A DNA stretch of 64,000 nt from Mycolicibacterium sp. S2-37 (GCF_017352375.1 NZ_JAFEVR010000016.1:124001-188000); one strand, 5' to 3'; shown: positions 19,527-28,218, counted from the first letter of the stretch. Notes: generated from the letters alone by a model not told the origin. Numbers and translations are program-made.

Positions 19527-20423
19527 GTGCGCAGGCTGATCGCGGTCGCCGCCACCGCGGTGCTGCTCGGGGCGACCGCCTGTTCGGACGCCGACGAACC
19601 CACCGACGTGTATGCCGCGCAGACCGCGGCGATCGGTGAATCGCTGGCGCTGGCCGGCTGGAACATCTCGGTGTCGAACCTGCGCTTCGAGGGCGACAAC
19701 GTGCTCATCGACGTCGACGCCTCCCATTCGGGGTCCGGTACACCCGTGGCGCCGGACTCGCTGCGGTTCGGGCTCTACGGCGCGCTCGCCCACCCGATCG
19801 AGGCGAACGCGCTCGGCGGCTGCCGCAATGTCGACGACCTCGACATCACCCCGCTCAGCGCGCCCAGCCCCGAGCGGCTCAGCGGAACCGTGTGCCTGGG
19901 TCCGCAACGTGACCAGAACCAGGTCCGCGGCGTCTACGCCTATTCCCCGCAGGACCGGATCCCCGGCACGACGGTGGCCTACGCCGCGGCATTCCCTGTC
20001 GGCACCCCGCCCATGGACGACGGTGAGGGGGCACTGACGATACAGACCACCAGCGCCGAGGGCTTCCGTGCGGACGGTGCGCAGCTCACCCAGGCGGCGC
20101 TGGGCGATCCGCAGTCCTTCACGGGCAACGGCTACATGCTGCTCGGACTCCAGATCGACGGCAGCGCCGCCGAATATCGCGAGGTGGCGCAGCGTCGCGG
20201 CGGCCCCACGATGATCGTCGTCGGGCCGACCCTGCCCGCGCCCGGGCTGAGTTACGCGTGCGCGGCGTACGGCGCGTCGGTTCTGGTGCTGCCGGACGCC
20301 TCACGCGAAGGGGTGTCGGTGCGGGTGTCGTTGTGCACCCAGGGGGAGATCAACCGGGCGCTGCTCTACGCGTCGGCCTCGGTGATCGGAACCCATGCCG
20401 CGCTCTGGACCTCCGGTGACTGA
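19527..20423 (+). CDS. Exported protein, probable lipoprotein, Rv0381c-like
   Basis: 298 residues. N-terminal signal MRRLIAVAATAVLLGATAC ends in a cysteine at 19 in a loose lipobox (ATAC), so lipid attachment or simple export is likely. The mature part has alternating beta-type sequence (ISVSNLRFEGDNVLIDVDAS), no cofactor motif and four or five cysteines that could pair outside the cell. GTG start six bases after the SDR stop; the end overlaps the start of the methyltransferase gene (GTG 20416) by 8 bases, so the genes are translationally coupled. Function not known; the neighbourhood matches Rv0381c in M. tuberculosis as I recall it. Confidence 0.7.
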   Translation: MRRLIAVAATAVLLGATACSDADEPTDVYAAQTAAIGESLALAGWNISVSNLRFEGDNVLIDVDASHSGSGTPVAPDSLRFGLYGALAHPIEANALGGCRNVDDLDITPLSAPSPERLSGTVCLGPQRDQNQVRGVYAYSPQDRIPGTTVAYAAAFPVGTPPMDDGEGALTIQTTSAEGFRADGAQLTQAALGDPQSFTGNGYMLLGLQIDGSAAEYREVAQRRGGPTMIVVGPTLPAPGLSYACAAYGASVLVLPDASREGVSVRVSLCTQGEINRALLYASASVIGTHAALWTSGD

Positions 20424-21078
20424 AAACCCCGGACCGGGACCGACCGAATGGGGCGAGGGCCCGGGCGTCGGGCCCTGGGTCGAGGAGGGGTTGGGTGAGC
20501 TGCCCGACGATCCGCGCTATGACCGGGAGTTGCTGCGCACCGGCGATACCCGCAACGTCGTCGACGCCTACCGTTACTGGACCCGCGAGGCCATCGTCGC
20601 CGACATCGACCGCCGGCGGCACCCGCTGCACATCGCGATCGAGAACTTCGGCAACGACGCCAACATCGGGGGAGTCGTGCGCACGGCGAACGCATTCGCC
20701 GTCGACACCGTGCACATCGTGGGGCGGCGGCGCTGGAACCGCCGCGGCGCCATGGTGACCGACCGCTATCAGCGGCTGCGCCACCACGACACCACGGCCG
20801 CGCTAATCGACGTCGCGCGTGAGGCAGGGCTGACCGTCGTCGCGGTCGACAACGTGCCCGGCTCGGTCCGGCTGGAGGAGGTCGCGCTGCCGCGCGAGTG
20901 CCTGCTGATCTTCGGGCAGGAGGGGCCGGGCATCACCGACGACGCCAAAGCCGGTGCGCGGATGACCGTGTCGATCGCCGCCTTCGGATCGACCCGCAGC
21001 ATCAACGCGGCCGTCGCCGCCGGTATCGCCATGCACACCTGGATCGTTCAGCACGCCGACCTCGGCTCGGCCTGGTAG
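20416..21078 (+). CDS. SpoU/TrmH-family RNA 2'-O-methyltransferase, Rv0380c-like
   Basis: 220 residues, SPOUT (trefoil knot) methyltransferase. Three signature motifs are clear: ENFGNDANIGGVVRTANAF (motif 1 with the catalytic Asn/Arg), LIFGQEGPGI (motif 2) and SIAAFGSTRSINAAVAAGIAMH (motif 3, a variant of the usual SLNVSVAAGI). It would 2'-O-methylate a tRNA or rRNA ribose using SAM. Start GTG 20416 overlaps the upstream stop, which is more plausible than the earlier in-frame ATG 20395. The last 276 bases are also open on the other strand, where the MFS gene reads through. Confidence 0.88.
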   Translation: MTENPGPGPTEWGEGPGVGPWVEEGLGELPDDPRYDRELLRTGDTRNVVDAYRYWTREAIVADIDRRRHPLHIAIENFGNDANIGGVVRTANAFAVDTVHIVGRRRWNRRGAMVTDRYQRLRHHDTTAALIDVAREAGLTVVAVDNVPGSVRLEEVALPRECLLIFGQEGPGITDDAKAGARMTVSIAAFGSTRSINAAVAAGIAMHTWIVQHADLGSAW

Positions 21079-22560
21079 TGCACCAGGCAGCCGCTGCCGC
21101 AGCAGGACCCACACGGTGACCGCGGAGGTCAGCATCAGCACCGCGCCGACCGCCGCCGCGATGGCCAGTCCGCTGGTGAACGCCGCACGCGCCGCGTCGA
21201 GCAGGGCCGCGGATTGGGCCGCGGGCAGACCTTCGGCGGTCTGACCCGCTGCGGCCAGCGAATCACGCGCGTGCTCCGCCGCCACGGCCGGAACGCCCTG
21301 CGGCACCGACATGTTGCGATACACAGCGGTGACGATGGAGCCCAGCGTGGCGATACCGAGCGCCATGCCCAGTTCGTAGGCGGTCTCCGACACCGCGGCG
21401 GCCGCGCCGGCCCTTTCCCGAGGCACGCTCGCCAGGATGACATCGCTGGCGACGGTGAACGCCAATCCCAGGCCGACGCCGACGACGAACAGCGAGATGC
21501 CCAGTTGCGGATAGGCGGTGTCGGGTTCGATGGTCGTGAGCGCGGCCATCGCGACGCCGACGAGCGCGAGGCCCGTGGTCAGCACCGCGCGTTGGCTCCA
21601 GCGACGCACCGCGATCCCGGCGAGCACACCGAAGACCGTGGCCGTCAGTGCCGCGGGTAGTTCGGCCAGTCCCGCGCCGAGCGGACTGTATCCCTGTACC
21701 AGCTGGAAGAACTGCGACAGGAAGAACACCAGACCCGAAAGACCCAGCACCGAGAGCAGATTCGCCGCGACGACACCCGAGAACGCCCGGTTGGTGAACA
21801 GCCGCACGTCGATCAGCGGGCTGGGCAGGCGCAGCTGTCTGCGGACGAACAGCGTCAGCGCTGCGGCGCCCACCAGCCCCGCGACCGCCGACCCGAGGTG
21901 CGGTCCCTGTGCGGCGAACTCCTTGATCCCGTAGACGAGGGTGAGGATGCCCGTCATCGACAGCGCGACGCTGGGGAGATCCCAGGGGCCGGGTTCCGGG
22001 TTGCGGTGCTCGGGTACCAGCAGCACGCCACCGACGACCAGCATCGCCATCACCGGCACATTGATCAGGAACACCGAGCCCCACCAGAAGTGTTCGAGCA
22101 GAACGCCGCCCACCATCGGACCGAGCGCAGCGCCCGCCGAGAACGCGGACGCCCACACGCCGACGGCCAGGCTGCGTTCCCGCGCGTCGGTGAAGATCCC
22201 GCGGATCAGTGCCAGGGTCGCCGGCGCGAGCGTCGCGCCCGCGACGCCGAGCAGGGCGCGGGTGCCGATCAGCAGCTCCGGTGTCGGCGCGTACGCGGTG
22301 ATCGCGGAGACGGCGGCGAAACCCGTTGCGCCGCAGAGCAGCAGCTTGCGGTGGCCGAGCCGGTCACCGAGGCTGCCCATGGTGATCAGCAGGCTGGCGA
22401 GGACGAAGGAGTAGATGTCGCCGATCCACAACAGTTCGGTGCCCGACGTGCCGAGATCACGGCTGATGAACGGGGTGGCGAGCGCCAGCACCGTGCCGTC
22501 GATGCCGATCAGCAGGACTGCCAGGGTGAGCACGCCCAGGGCGAGCCAGCGGCGGGTCAT
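20803..22560 (-). CDS. MFS drug/H+ antiporter (DHA2, EmrB/QacA-like)
   Basis: 585 residues as read. Fourteen-helix DHA2-type exporter: N-terminal LLIGIDGTVLALATPFI, motif A in GSLGDRLGHRKLLL, and the antiporter motif C region in ALGPMVGGVL. Its ATG at 22560 overlaps the stop of the TetR gene (ATGA), so regulator and pump form one operon. A normal DHA2 protein would end near 21078. This frame continues about 92 codons antisense to the SpoU methyltransferase gene before its stop at 20803, giving a low-complexity tail. Substrate unknown; the TetR partner implies induction by a toxic small molecule. Confidence 0.85.
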   Translation of the reverse strand: MTRRWLALGVLTLAVLLIGIDGTVLALATPFISRDLGTSGTELLWIGDIYSFVLASLLITMGSLGDRLGHRKLLLCGATGFAAVSAITAYAPTPELLIGTRALLGVAGATLAPATLALIRGIFTDARERSLAVGVWASAFSAGAALGPMVGGVLLEHFWWGSVFLINVPVMAMLVVGGVLLVPEHRNPEPGPWDLPSVALSMTGILTLVYGIKEFAAQGPHLGSAVAGLVGAAALTLFVRRQLRLPSPLIDVRLFTNRAFSGVVAANLLSVLGLSGLVFFLSQFFQLVQGYSPLGAGLAELPAALTATVFGVLAGIAVRRWSQRAVLTTGLALVGVAMAALTTIEPDTAYPQLGISLFVVGVGLGLAFTVASDVILASVPRERAGAAAAVSETAYELGMALGIATLGSIVTAVYRNMSVPQGVPAVAAEHARDSLAAAGQTAEGLPAAQSAALLDAARAAFTSGLAIAAAVGAVLMLTSAVTVWVLLRQRLPGALPGRAEVGVLNDPGVHGDTGGDGRVDAAGRSEGGDRHGHPRTGFGVVGDARPLLPEDQQALARQRDLLQPDRAGHVVDRDDGQPCLTRDVD

Positions 22561-23096
22561 GAGCGCGCCCCGTTCAGCAGCAGTTCGGTGATCATATGGT
22601 CGAAGTCGCGCTCGGCGACGCGGCCGACCTGGATGACCCAGCCCGCCCCGGCGACCAGGCTGTAGAGCGCCTCGGTCAACCAGGCGGCGGACAGGTCGGG
22701 CCGGAACTCGCCCGCGCGCTGACCACGCTCGAACAAAGCGGTGATCGCCGCGTCGGTCTCGGCCCAACCCTGCATGGACTCATCGGCGTCGAGTTCCTGG
22801 CTCTGGCTGTAGAGCAGGCACAGATACGGTGCCACCGGACGGCACGCCGAAACGAGCCGGCGCAGCGCGTCGGCGGCCGATTCCTCCTGTAGACGCGCCG
22901 AATCGATCGCCGCCCGCATCTCGGCGATCGCGAGTTCGTCGAGCGCCGCCATCAGGGCCGGCTTGCCGGCGAAGTATCGGTGCAGCGTCGCCCGGCTCAC
23001 CCCGACTGCGGCCGCGATCTCGTCGAGGGTGGCGTTGGGTCGCCGACCCAGAAAGTCGGCCGCGGATTGCAGCAGCTGGTCGCGGTCGGTAGCCAT
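22557..23096 (-). CDS. TetR-family repressor of the MFS pump operon
   Basis: 179 residues. Helix-turn-helix at the N-terminus: LDEIAAAVGVSRATLHRYFAGKPALMAAL around 24-52, then a helical effector domain. ATG 23096 is six bases from the minus-strand -10 TACAGT (23103-23108), a leaderless-type start. Two tandem imperfect palindromes at 23097-23132 cover this -10, so it should repress itself and the MFS gene that follows with a 4-base overlap. The longer open frame upstream of 23096 is a shadow of the GH76 gene and is not part of it. Confidence 0.88.
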   Translation of the reverse strand: MATDRDQLLQSAADFLGRRPNATLDEIAAAVGVSRATLHRYFAGKPALMAALDELAIAEMRAAIDSARLQEESAADALRRLVSACRPVAPYLCLLYSQSQELDADESMQGWAETDAAITALFERGQRAGEFRPDLSAAWLTEALYSLVAGAGWVIQVGRVAERDFDHMITELLLNGARS

Positions 23097-23132
23097 GAGA
23101 CGACTGTATCTCAAATGAGACGAATTTGTCTC
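23097..23132. promoter_or_regulatory. Tandem TetR operators between the pump operon and GH76 gene
   Basis: Two 16-bp imperfect palindromes spaced by AAAT: GAGACGACTGTATCTC (23097-23112) and GAGACGAATTTGTCTC (23117-23132). Each has GAGA/TCTC ends and they share GAGACGA. The first covers the regulator's own -10 (23103-23108). A repressor dimer on each site is the simplest model. Confidence 0.65.
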
Positions 23133-23180
23133 ACGCGCGATCGGGCGCCGGTGCGCAGCGCGATTTGGCAGGATCAACCC

Positions 23181-24326
23181 ATGGAGCAGCTGTGGGCGAA
23201 CCGGGCGGCCAGCGCCGAGGCGGCGATCACCCAGCGACACCTGCGGCGGCTGTGGGCCCTGCCCGGCACCCAGCTGGGGGTGGTGGCCTGGCCGGCCGCC
23301 CGCACATACTCCTGGTTCGGCACCTGGCACTACTGGTGGCAGGCCCATCTGCTGGACTGCCTGGTCGATGCGCAGGTGCGCGCGCCCGATCCGGACCGGC
23401 AGCGGCGCATCGCCCGCCAGGTCAGGTCGCACCGGCTGCGCAACCTCGGCCGCTGGGTCAACGACTACTACGACGACATGGCGTGGTTGGCGATCGCGCT
23501 CGAGCGGGCCGGGCGGCTCGCCGGAGTCGAGCGGCCGCGGGCGCTGCACACGCTGGCCGACCAGTTCGTCAACGCCTGGGTGCCCGAGGACGGTGGCGGC
23601 ATCCCGTGGCGCAAGCAGGACCAGTTCTTCAACGCACCCGCCAACGGCCCGGCCGCGATCTTCCTCGCCCGCTATGACGATCGGCTGCGGCGAGCCGAAC
23701 AGATGGGCGACTGGATCGACGAGGTGCTCATCGACCCGGAGACCAAGCTGGTGTTCGACGGCATCAAGGCCGGATCGCTGGTCCGCGCGCAGTACACCTA
23801 CTGCCAGGGCGTGGTCCTGGGCCTCGAGGTCGAACTCGCCGTTCGCACCGGCGGCGGCGAGAGGGGGGACGAACACGCGACGCGGGTGCGCCGGCTCGTC
23901 GACGCGGTGCGCGACCACATGGCGCCGGGCGGAATCATCAAGGGCGCCGGCGGCGGCGACGGCGGTCTGTTCAACGGCATCCTGGCCCGCTATCTGGCGC
24001 TGGTGGCGACCTCGCTGCCCGGGCAGGGCGACGCGGACGCCGCCACCCGGCGCACCGCCCGCGACATCGTGCTCACCTCGGCCGGCGCGGCCTGGGACAA
24101 CCGGCAGACCGTCGACGGCGTTCCCCTTTTCGGCGCGTTCTGGGACCGCACCGCCGAGCTGCCGACGGCCGCAGGCCGGGCGGCCGAATTCGTCGAGGGG
24201 GCGGTGAACGCCTCGGAGATCCCGGAGCGCGACCTGTCGGTCCAGCTGTCCGGGTGGATGCTGATGGAGGCCGCGCACGCCGTGGGCGAAGAGCAGGCCA
24301 CCGCGAATGTGAACACCGTCGCGTGA
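23181..24326 (+). CDS. Glycoside hydrolase family 76 protein (Rv0365c-like)
   Basis: 381 residues. GH76 (endo-alpha-mannanase type) fold with the Asp-Asp catalytic pair in WVNDYYDDMAWLAIAL, many aromatic residues lining a groove (SWFGTWHYWWQAHLLDC, WRKQDQFFNAPANGPAAIFLAR), and GGGDGGLFNGILARYLA near the end. No signal peptide is visible, so the protein seems cytoplasmic, unusual for a mannan-degrading enzyme but as in the M. tuberculosis homologue I recall (Rv0365c). ATG 23181 with AGGA eight bases upstream. The stop overlaps the GTG of the NhaA-DsbA gene (GTGA). Divergent from the TetR/MFS operon. Confidence 0.85.
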   Translation: MEQLWANRAASAEAAITQRHLRRLWALPGTQLGVVAWPAARTYSWFGTWHYWWQAHLLDCLVDAQVRAPDPDRQRRIARQVRSHRLRNLGRWVNDYYDDMAWLAIALERAGRLAGVERPRALHTLADQFVNAWVPEDGGGIPWRKQDQFFNAPANGPAAIFLARYDDRLRRAEQMGDWIDEVLIDPETKLVFDGIKAGSLVRAQYTYCQGVVLGLEVELAVRTGGGERGDEHATRVRRLVDAVRDHMAPGGIIKGAGGGDGGLFNGILARYLALVATSLPGQGDADAATRRTARDIVLTSAGAAWDNRQTVDGVPLFGAFWDRTAELPTAAGRAAEFVEGAVNASEIPERDLSVQLSGWMLMEAAHAVGEEQATANVNTVA

Positions 24327-26173
24327 CGACGGCCTCCCCGCGGATCGGCAGCCAGCTCCCCGCCCGGTTCAACCGCGACCCCAGCAAGCCGCGCTCCTCG
24401 GACAACACCGCCGCGCTCCTGCTCCTGCTCGCCACCCTGCTGGCCATCGCCTGGGCGAATTCGCCGTGGGCCGATACTTATTCGACGTTCTGGGACACCC
24501 ACGTCGGGTTGAGCTTCGGCGAGCACCACACCGAGATGTCGGTCAAGCATCTGGTCAACGACGCCCTGATGGCGTTCTTCTTCTTCATCGTCGGACTGGA
24601 GGTGAAGGCGGAGTTCGCGATCGGCGAGCTGACCGACCGGTCGCGGGCCGCGGTCCCGGTGGTGGCCGCGATCGCCGGGCTCATCGCACCTGCCGTCATC
24701 TTCCTGTTGTTCAATCCGTCCGGCGACGACGCCCGGGCGTGGGGTGTGGTCATCTCCACCGACACGGCGTTCCTGGTCGGCGCACTCGCAGTGATCAAGC
24801 CGAAATTCCCTGCCCGGCTGCGGATCTTCCTACTCACCCTGGCCGTCGTCGACGACGTCGGCGCGCTGGGCGCGATCGCGCTGTTCTACACCGACGACCT
24901 GCGGATCGCGCCGTTGCTCGTCGCGCTGGTGCTGCTCGGCGGATTGGCGGCGGTCCGCTTCCTGCCCGCGCTGCGCGGACCCGCCTACGCCGTGCTGGGT
25001 TTCGCGCTGTGGGTGGCCCTCTACCTCGCGCAGGTACACCCGACCCTGGCCGGTGTCGCCGTCGCACTGCTCATCCCCGTCTTCACCCCGGAACGACGCC
25101 AGGTGGAACAGACCGTCGACCTGTTCCGCGCGTTCCGGCAATCGCCCAACTCGGAGTACGCCCGCGCGGTCACCCGCGGTCTGCGCGAATCGATCTCGAT
25201 CAACGAGCGCGTCCACACCGCCGTCGGCCCCTACGTGTCGTTCCTGGTGCTGCCCGTCTTCGCACTCGCCAACGCCGGGGTGCACCTCGACGAGAACACC
25301 GTGTCGGCGGCGCTCGGCTCCGCCCTGACGTGGGGCATCGTCGCGGGTCTGGTGCTCGGCAAGTTCGTCGGCATCACCGCCGCCACCGCGCTGATGCGGG
25401 CCAGCGGTCTCGGTCAACTCTCACCGGGAATGACGCTGCGTCGAGTGGCCGGCGGTGCGCTGCTGAGCGGGATCGGCTTCACCATCTCGCTGTTCATCGT
25501 CGACCTGGCCATCGAGGACCCGCTCAAACAGGACGAGGCGCGGGTCGGCGTGCTGATCGCCTCCGTCCTGGCCTTCGTCCTGGGCTGGGCGTTCTTCCGG
25601 GTCACCGATCTGATCAGTCCGCCGGAACCGGTGGGACTGAAGCTGATCCGGCCCGTCGACCCCGAGCGCGACCACCTCAGGGGCGACCCCGCCGCGCTGT
25701 TGGTACTCGTCGAGTACGGCGATTTCGAGTGTCCGTTCTGCGGCCGTGCCACGGGCGCGATCGACGAAGTGCGGGCCCATTTCGGAGACGAGCTGCTCTA
25801 CGTCTGGCGGCACCTTCCGCTGGAGCGGCCCCATCCGCGGGCGTTCGACGCCGCCCGCGCCAGCGAGGGCGCCGCCCGGCAGGGCAAATTCTTCGAGATG
25901 AGCCGACAGTTGTTCGCCCATCAGGACGACCTCGAATGGTCGGACATGTACCGCTACGCCGTCGCGATCGGCCTCGACATCGAGCGGTTCGACCAGGATG
26001 TGCGGGTGCACGCGTCCAAGGTGCTGCACCGCGTCCAGGACGACGCGCAGGACGCCGAGGAGATGGATCTGAACTCCACGCCGACGTTCTTCGTCAACGG
26101 CACACGGCACAAGGGGCCGTGGGACGCGACGAGCCTCATTCGGGCCTTGGAGGCGAGCCGACCCCCGCGCTGA
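24323..26173 (+). CDS. nhaA: Na+/H+ antiporter NhaA fused to a DsbA-like thioredoxin domain
   Basis: 616 residues. Residues 30-430 are NhaA: about 11-12 membrane segments, with the ion-binding aspartate pair in VVDDVGALGAIALFY (Asp177, Asp178) and the FTISLFIVDLA segment. Residues 445-616 form a DsbA/thioredoxin-like domain with the active-site motif CPFC at 470-473, the helix insertion and the cis-proline loop NSTPTFFVNG. The antiporter exchanges Na+ for H+ at the membrane; the added domain could be a redox sensor or an attached disulfide enzyme. Such fusions are known in actinobacteria. GTG 24323 overlaps the GH76 stop by four bases; the open frame upstream of it is discarded. Confidence 0.93.
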   Translation: MTTASPRIGSQLPARFNRDPSKPRSSDNTAALLLLLATLLAIAWANSPWADTYSTFWDTHVGLSFGEHHTEMSVKHLVNDALMAFFFFIVGLEVKAEFAIGELTDRSRAAVPVVAAIAGLIAPAVIFLLFNPSGDDARAWGVVISTDTAFLVGALAVIKPKFPARLRIFLLTLAVVDDVGALGAIALFYTDDLRIAPLLVALVLLGGLAAVRFLPALRGPAYAVLGFALWVALYLAQVHPTLAGVAVALLIPVFTPERRQVEQTVDLFRAFRQSPNSEYARAVTRGLRESISINERVHTAVGPYVSFLVLPVFALANAGVHLDENTVSAALGSALTWGIVAGLVLGKFVGITAATALMRASGLGQLSPGMTLRRVAGGALLSGIGFTISLFIVDLAIEDPLKQDEARVGVLIASVLAFVLGWAFFRVTDLISPPEPVGLKLIRPVDPERDHLRGDPAALLVLVEYGDFECPFCGRATGAIDEVRAHFGDELLYVWRHLPLERPHPRAFDAARASEGAARQGKFFEMSRQLFAHQDDLEWSDMYRYAVAIGLDIERFDQDVRVHASKVLHRVQDDAQDAEEMDLNSTPTFFVNGTRHKGPWDATSLIRALEASRPPR

Positions 26174-26194
26174 GCGCCCGCCCAACGAGGCGAA

Positions 26195-26200
26195 TAGGTT
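26195..26200 (+). promoter_or_regulatory. -10 element TAGGTT, leaderless-type promoter of the XdhC-like gene
   Basis: TAGGTT sits seven bases before GTG 26208. It is nearly the same promoter end as at 28254 (TAGGTTGAGC in both). It decides for GTG 26208 over TTG 26199. Confidence 0.5.
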
Positions 26201-26207
26201 GAGCACC

Positions 26208-27344
26208 GTGAGGGACGTGCTGGCCGATCTGACGGCGATCTGGCGCTCCGGCGGCACCGCGGCCATGGCGACGGTGGTGCGGACGTTCCGCTCCGCGCCG
26301 CGCCCGCCGGGTGCGGCCATGCTGGTCGGGCCGGACGGCGCCGCCAGCGGCTCGGTGTCCGGCGGCTGCGTCGAGGGCGCGGTGTACGAGCTGGGCCAGG
26401 AGGTGATCGCCGACGGCGCTGCGCGGCTGCAGCGTTACGGCGTCAGCGACGACGACGCGTTCGCCGTCGGACTGACCTGCGGAGGCATCCTCGACGTGTT
26501 CGTCGAGGCGGTGTCGCAGCGGACGTTTCCGGACCTGGCCGAGGTGGCCGCCGATATCGACCAGCACCGCCCGGTCGCCGTCGCGACCGTCATCGCCCAT
26601 CCGGACGCGGCATGGGTGGGCCGGCGGCTGGTGGTGCGCGGCGACGGCGTCACGGGGTCGCTGGGATCGCCGCGCGCCGATGCCGCCGTCACCGATGACG
26701 CTCGTGGCCTGCTGGAGACCGGCCGCAGCGAAGTGCTCACCTACGGCGCGGACGGCGAACGCCGCGGCGAAGGGATGGAGGTCTTCGTCGCCGGCCACGC
26801 CCCGAGACCGCGGATGCTGGTCTTCGGCGCCATCGACTTCGCCGCCGCGGTCGCCCGGCAGGGCTCGCTGCTCGGCTATCGAGTGACCGTCTGCGACGCC
26901 CGAGCGGTCTTCGCCACCAGGGCACGATTCCCGACCGCCGACGAGGTCGTCGTCGACTGGCCGAACCGCTATCTGGCCGGTGAGGCCGAGGCGGGGGCGA
27001 TCGACGGCCGCACCGTGATCTGCGTTCTCACCCACGACCCGAAGTTCGACGTGCCGCTGCTCGAGGTGGCGCTGCGGTTACCGCAGGTCGGCTACATCGG
27101 GGCGATGGGCTCACGACGTACGCACGACGACCGGATGCAGCGCCTGCGGGAGGCCGGGCTCACCGACGCCGAACTCGGCCGGCTCGCCAGCCCGATCGGT
27201 CTCGACCTGGGCGCACGCACCCCCGAGGAGACGGCCGTGTCGATCGCGGCGGAGATCATCGCCAGGCGCTGGGGAGGGACCGGCCGGCCGCTCGGCGACA
27301 CCGGGGGCCGCATCCACCACGAGCACGACCCTTCACCGCGCTGA
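26208..27344 (+). CDS. XdhC/CoxI-family molybdenum cofactor maturation protein
   Basis: 378 residues. N-terminal XdhC domain with the signatures SGSVSGGCVEGAVY and LTCGGILDVF, and a C-terminal Rossmann-like domain (ARPRMLVFGAIDFAAA, ending YIGAMGSRRTHDDRM). XdhC-type proteins bind molybdenum cofactor, promote its sulfuration and insert it into hydroxylases of the xanthine dehydrogenase family. The obvious client in this window is the enzyme at 3143-6687, though it is far away; other clients may lie elsewhere. I recall Rv0376c as the M. tuberculosis equivalent. Start GTG 26208 is chosen from the -10 position; TTG 26199 is the alternative. Confidence 0.85.
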   Translation: MRDVLADLTAIWRSGGTAAMATVVRTFRSAPRPPGAAMLVGPDGAASGSVSGGCVEGAVYELGQEVIADGAARLQRYGVSDDDAFAVGLTCGGILDVFVEAVSQRTFPDLAEVAADIDQHRPVAVATVIAHPDAAWVGRRLVVRGDGVTGSLGSPRADAAVTDDARGLLETGRSEVLTYGADGERRGEGMEVFVAGHAPRPRMLVFGAIDFAAAVARQGSLLGYRVTVCDARAVFATRARFPTADEVVVDWPNRYLAGEAEAGAIDGRTVICVLTHDPKFDVPLLEVALRLPQVGYIGAMGSRRTHDDRMQRLREAGLTDAELGRLASPIGLDLGARTPEETAVSIAAEIIARRWGGTGRPLGDTGGRIHHEHDPSPR

Positions 27345-27354
27345 GCCCAGATGC

Positions 27355-27360
27355 CATGCT
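27355..27360 (+). promoter_or_regulatory. -10-like element CATGCT before the epoxide hydrolase gene
   Basis: CATGCT is seven bases upstream of ATG 27368. It lacks the first T of TANNNT, so it is weaker than the other leaderless-type promoters here, but the position is the same. Confidence 0.3.
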
Positions 27361-27367
27361 GAGCGGT

Positions 27368-28210
27368 ATGGATCAATTCCGCCGCGACGGCCTGGTGTTC
27401 GACGTCCGCGACTCCGGCCCGCCCGACGGTCCCGTCGTCGTGCTGCTGCACGGCTTTCCGCAGCGCAACGACAGCTGGAACGCGATCATCGAGCGGCTGA
27501 CCGCGCAGGGGTACCGCTGCCTGGCCCCGAATCAGCGCGGATACTCGCCGGGCGCCCGGCCGAAACGGCGCCGGGACTACGTGATCCCCGAGCTGGTCGC
27601 CGACGTCGGGGCCCTGATCGACGCGAGCGGCGCCGAACGTGTGCACCTGGTCGGTCACGACTGGGGCGCGGCCGTCGCGTGGGGCGTCGCCGGTGACATG
27701 CCCGAGCGCCTGGCGACGGTGACCCCGATATCGGTGCCGCACCCTGCCGCATTCCTCAAGGCCATCCCGACCAGCAGGCAGGGGCTGGCGTCCTGGTACA
27801 TGTACTTCTTCCAGCTGCCCTGGCTGCCGGAGCTCCTGCTCACCCGCGGACAGGGAAAGCTCGCGAAGCGGTCGCTGACCCGAATCGGTCAGACCGACGA
27901 GGCCGCCGAGCGCGACACCCGCGCCATGCTCGAACCGGGAGCGCTGACCGCGGGGTTGAACTGGTACCGAGGCATGCCGCTGCTCGACCCGCGCACGGCC
28001 ACCGGCAGGATCACGGTGCCGACGATGTACGTGTGGAGCGACAACGACGCCGCGCTGTTGCCCAAGGGCGCCTACGACACCGAAAAGTACGTCAAAGGTG
28101 AGTACCGCTTCGAGGTGATGTCCGGCGTCTCGCACTGGATTCCCGAGGAGCGGCCCGACGAGCTGGCCGGTCTGCTGCTCGACTGGTTCGCCGCCCACCC
28201 GACCACTTGA
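27368..28210 (+). CDS. Alpha/beta hydrolase, epoxide-hydrolase type
   Basis: 280 residues. The oxyanion motif HGFPQ, nucleophile elbow GHDWGAAV (aspartate nucleophile, as in epoxide hydrolases rather than serine hydrolases), acid residue in WSDNDAAL and base histidine in SGVSHWIPEE are all in family order. The likely reaction is hydrolysis of an epoxide to a diol in the cytoplasm; mycobacteria have several such enzymes acting on lipid or xenobiotic epoxides. ATG 27368 is preferred over ATG 27356 because of its spacing from a -10-like element. It follows the XdhC-like gene by 23 bp and may share its transcript. Confidence 0.82.
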   Translation: MDQFRRDGLVFDVRDSGPPDGPVVVLLHGFPQRNDSWNAIIERLTAQGYRCLAPNQRGYSPGARPKRRRDYVIPELVADVGALIDASGAERVHLVGHDWGAAVAWGVAGDMPERLATVTPISVPHPAAFLKAIPTSRQGLASWYMYFFQLPWLPELLLTRGQGKLAKRSLTRIGQTDEAAERDTRAMLEPGALTAGLNWYRGMPLLDPRTATGRITVPTMYVWSDNDAALLPKGAYDTEKYVKGEYRFEVMSGVSHWIPEERPDELAGLLLDWFAAHPTT

Positions 28211-28218
28211 GTTCGCGC

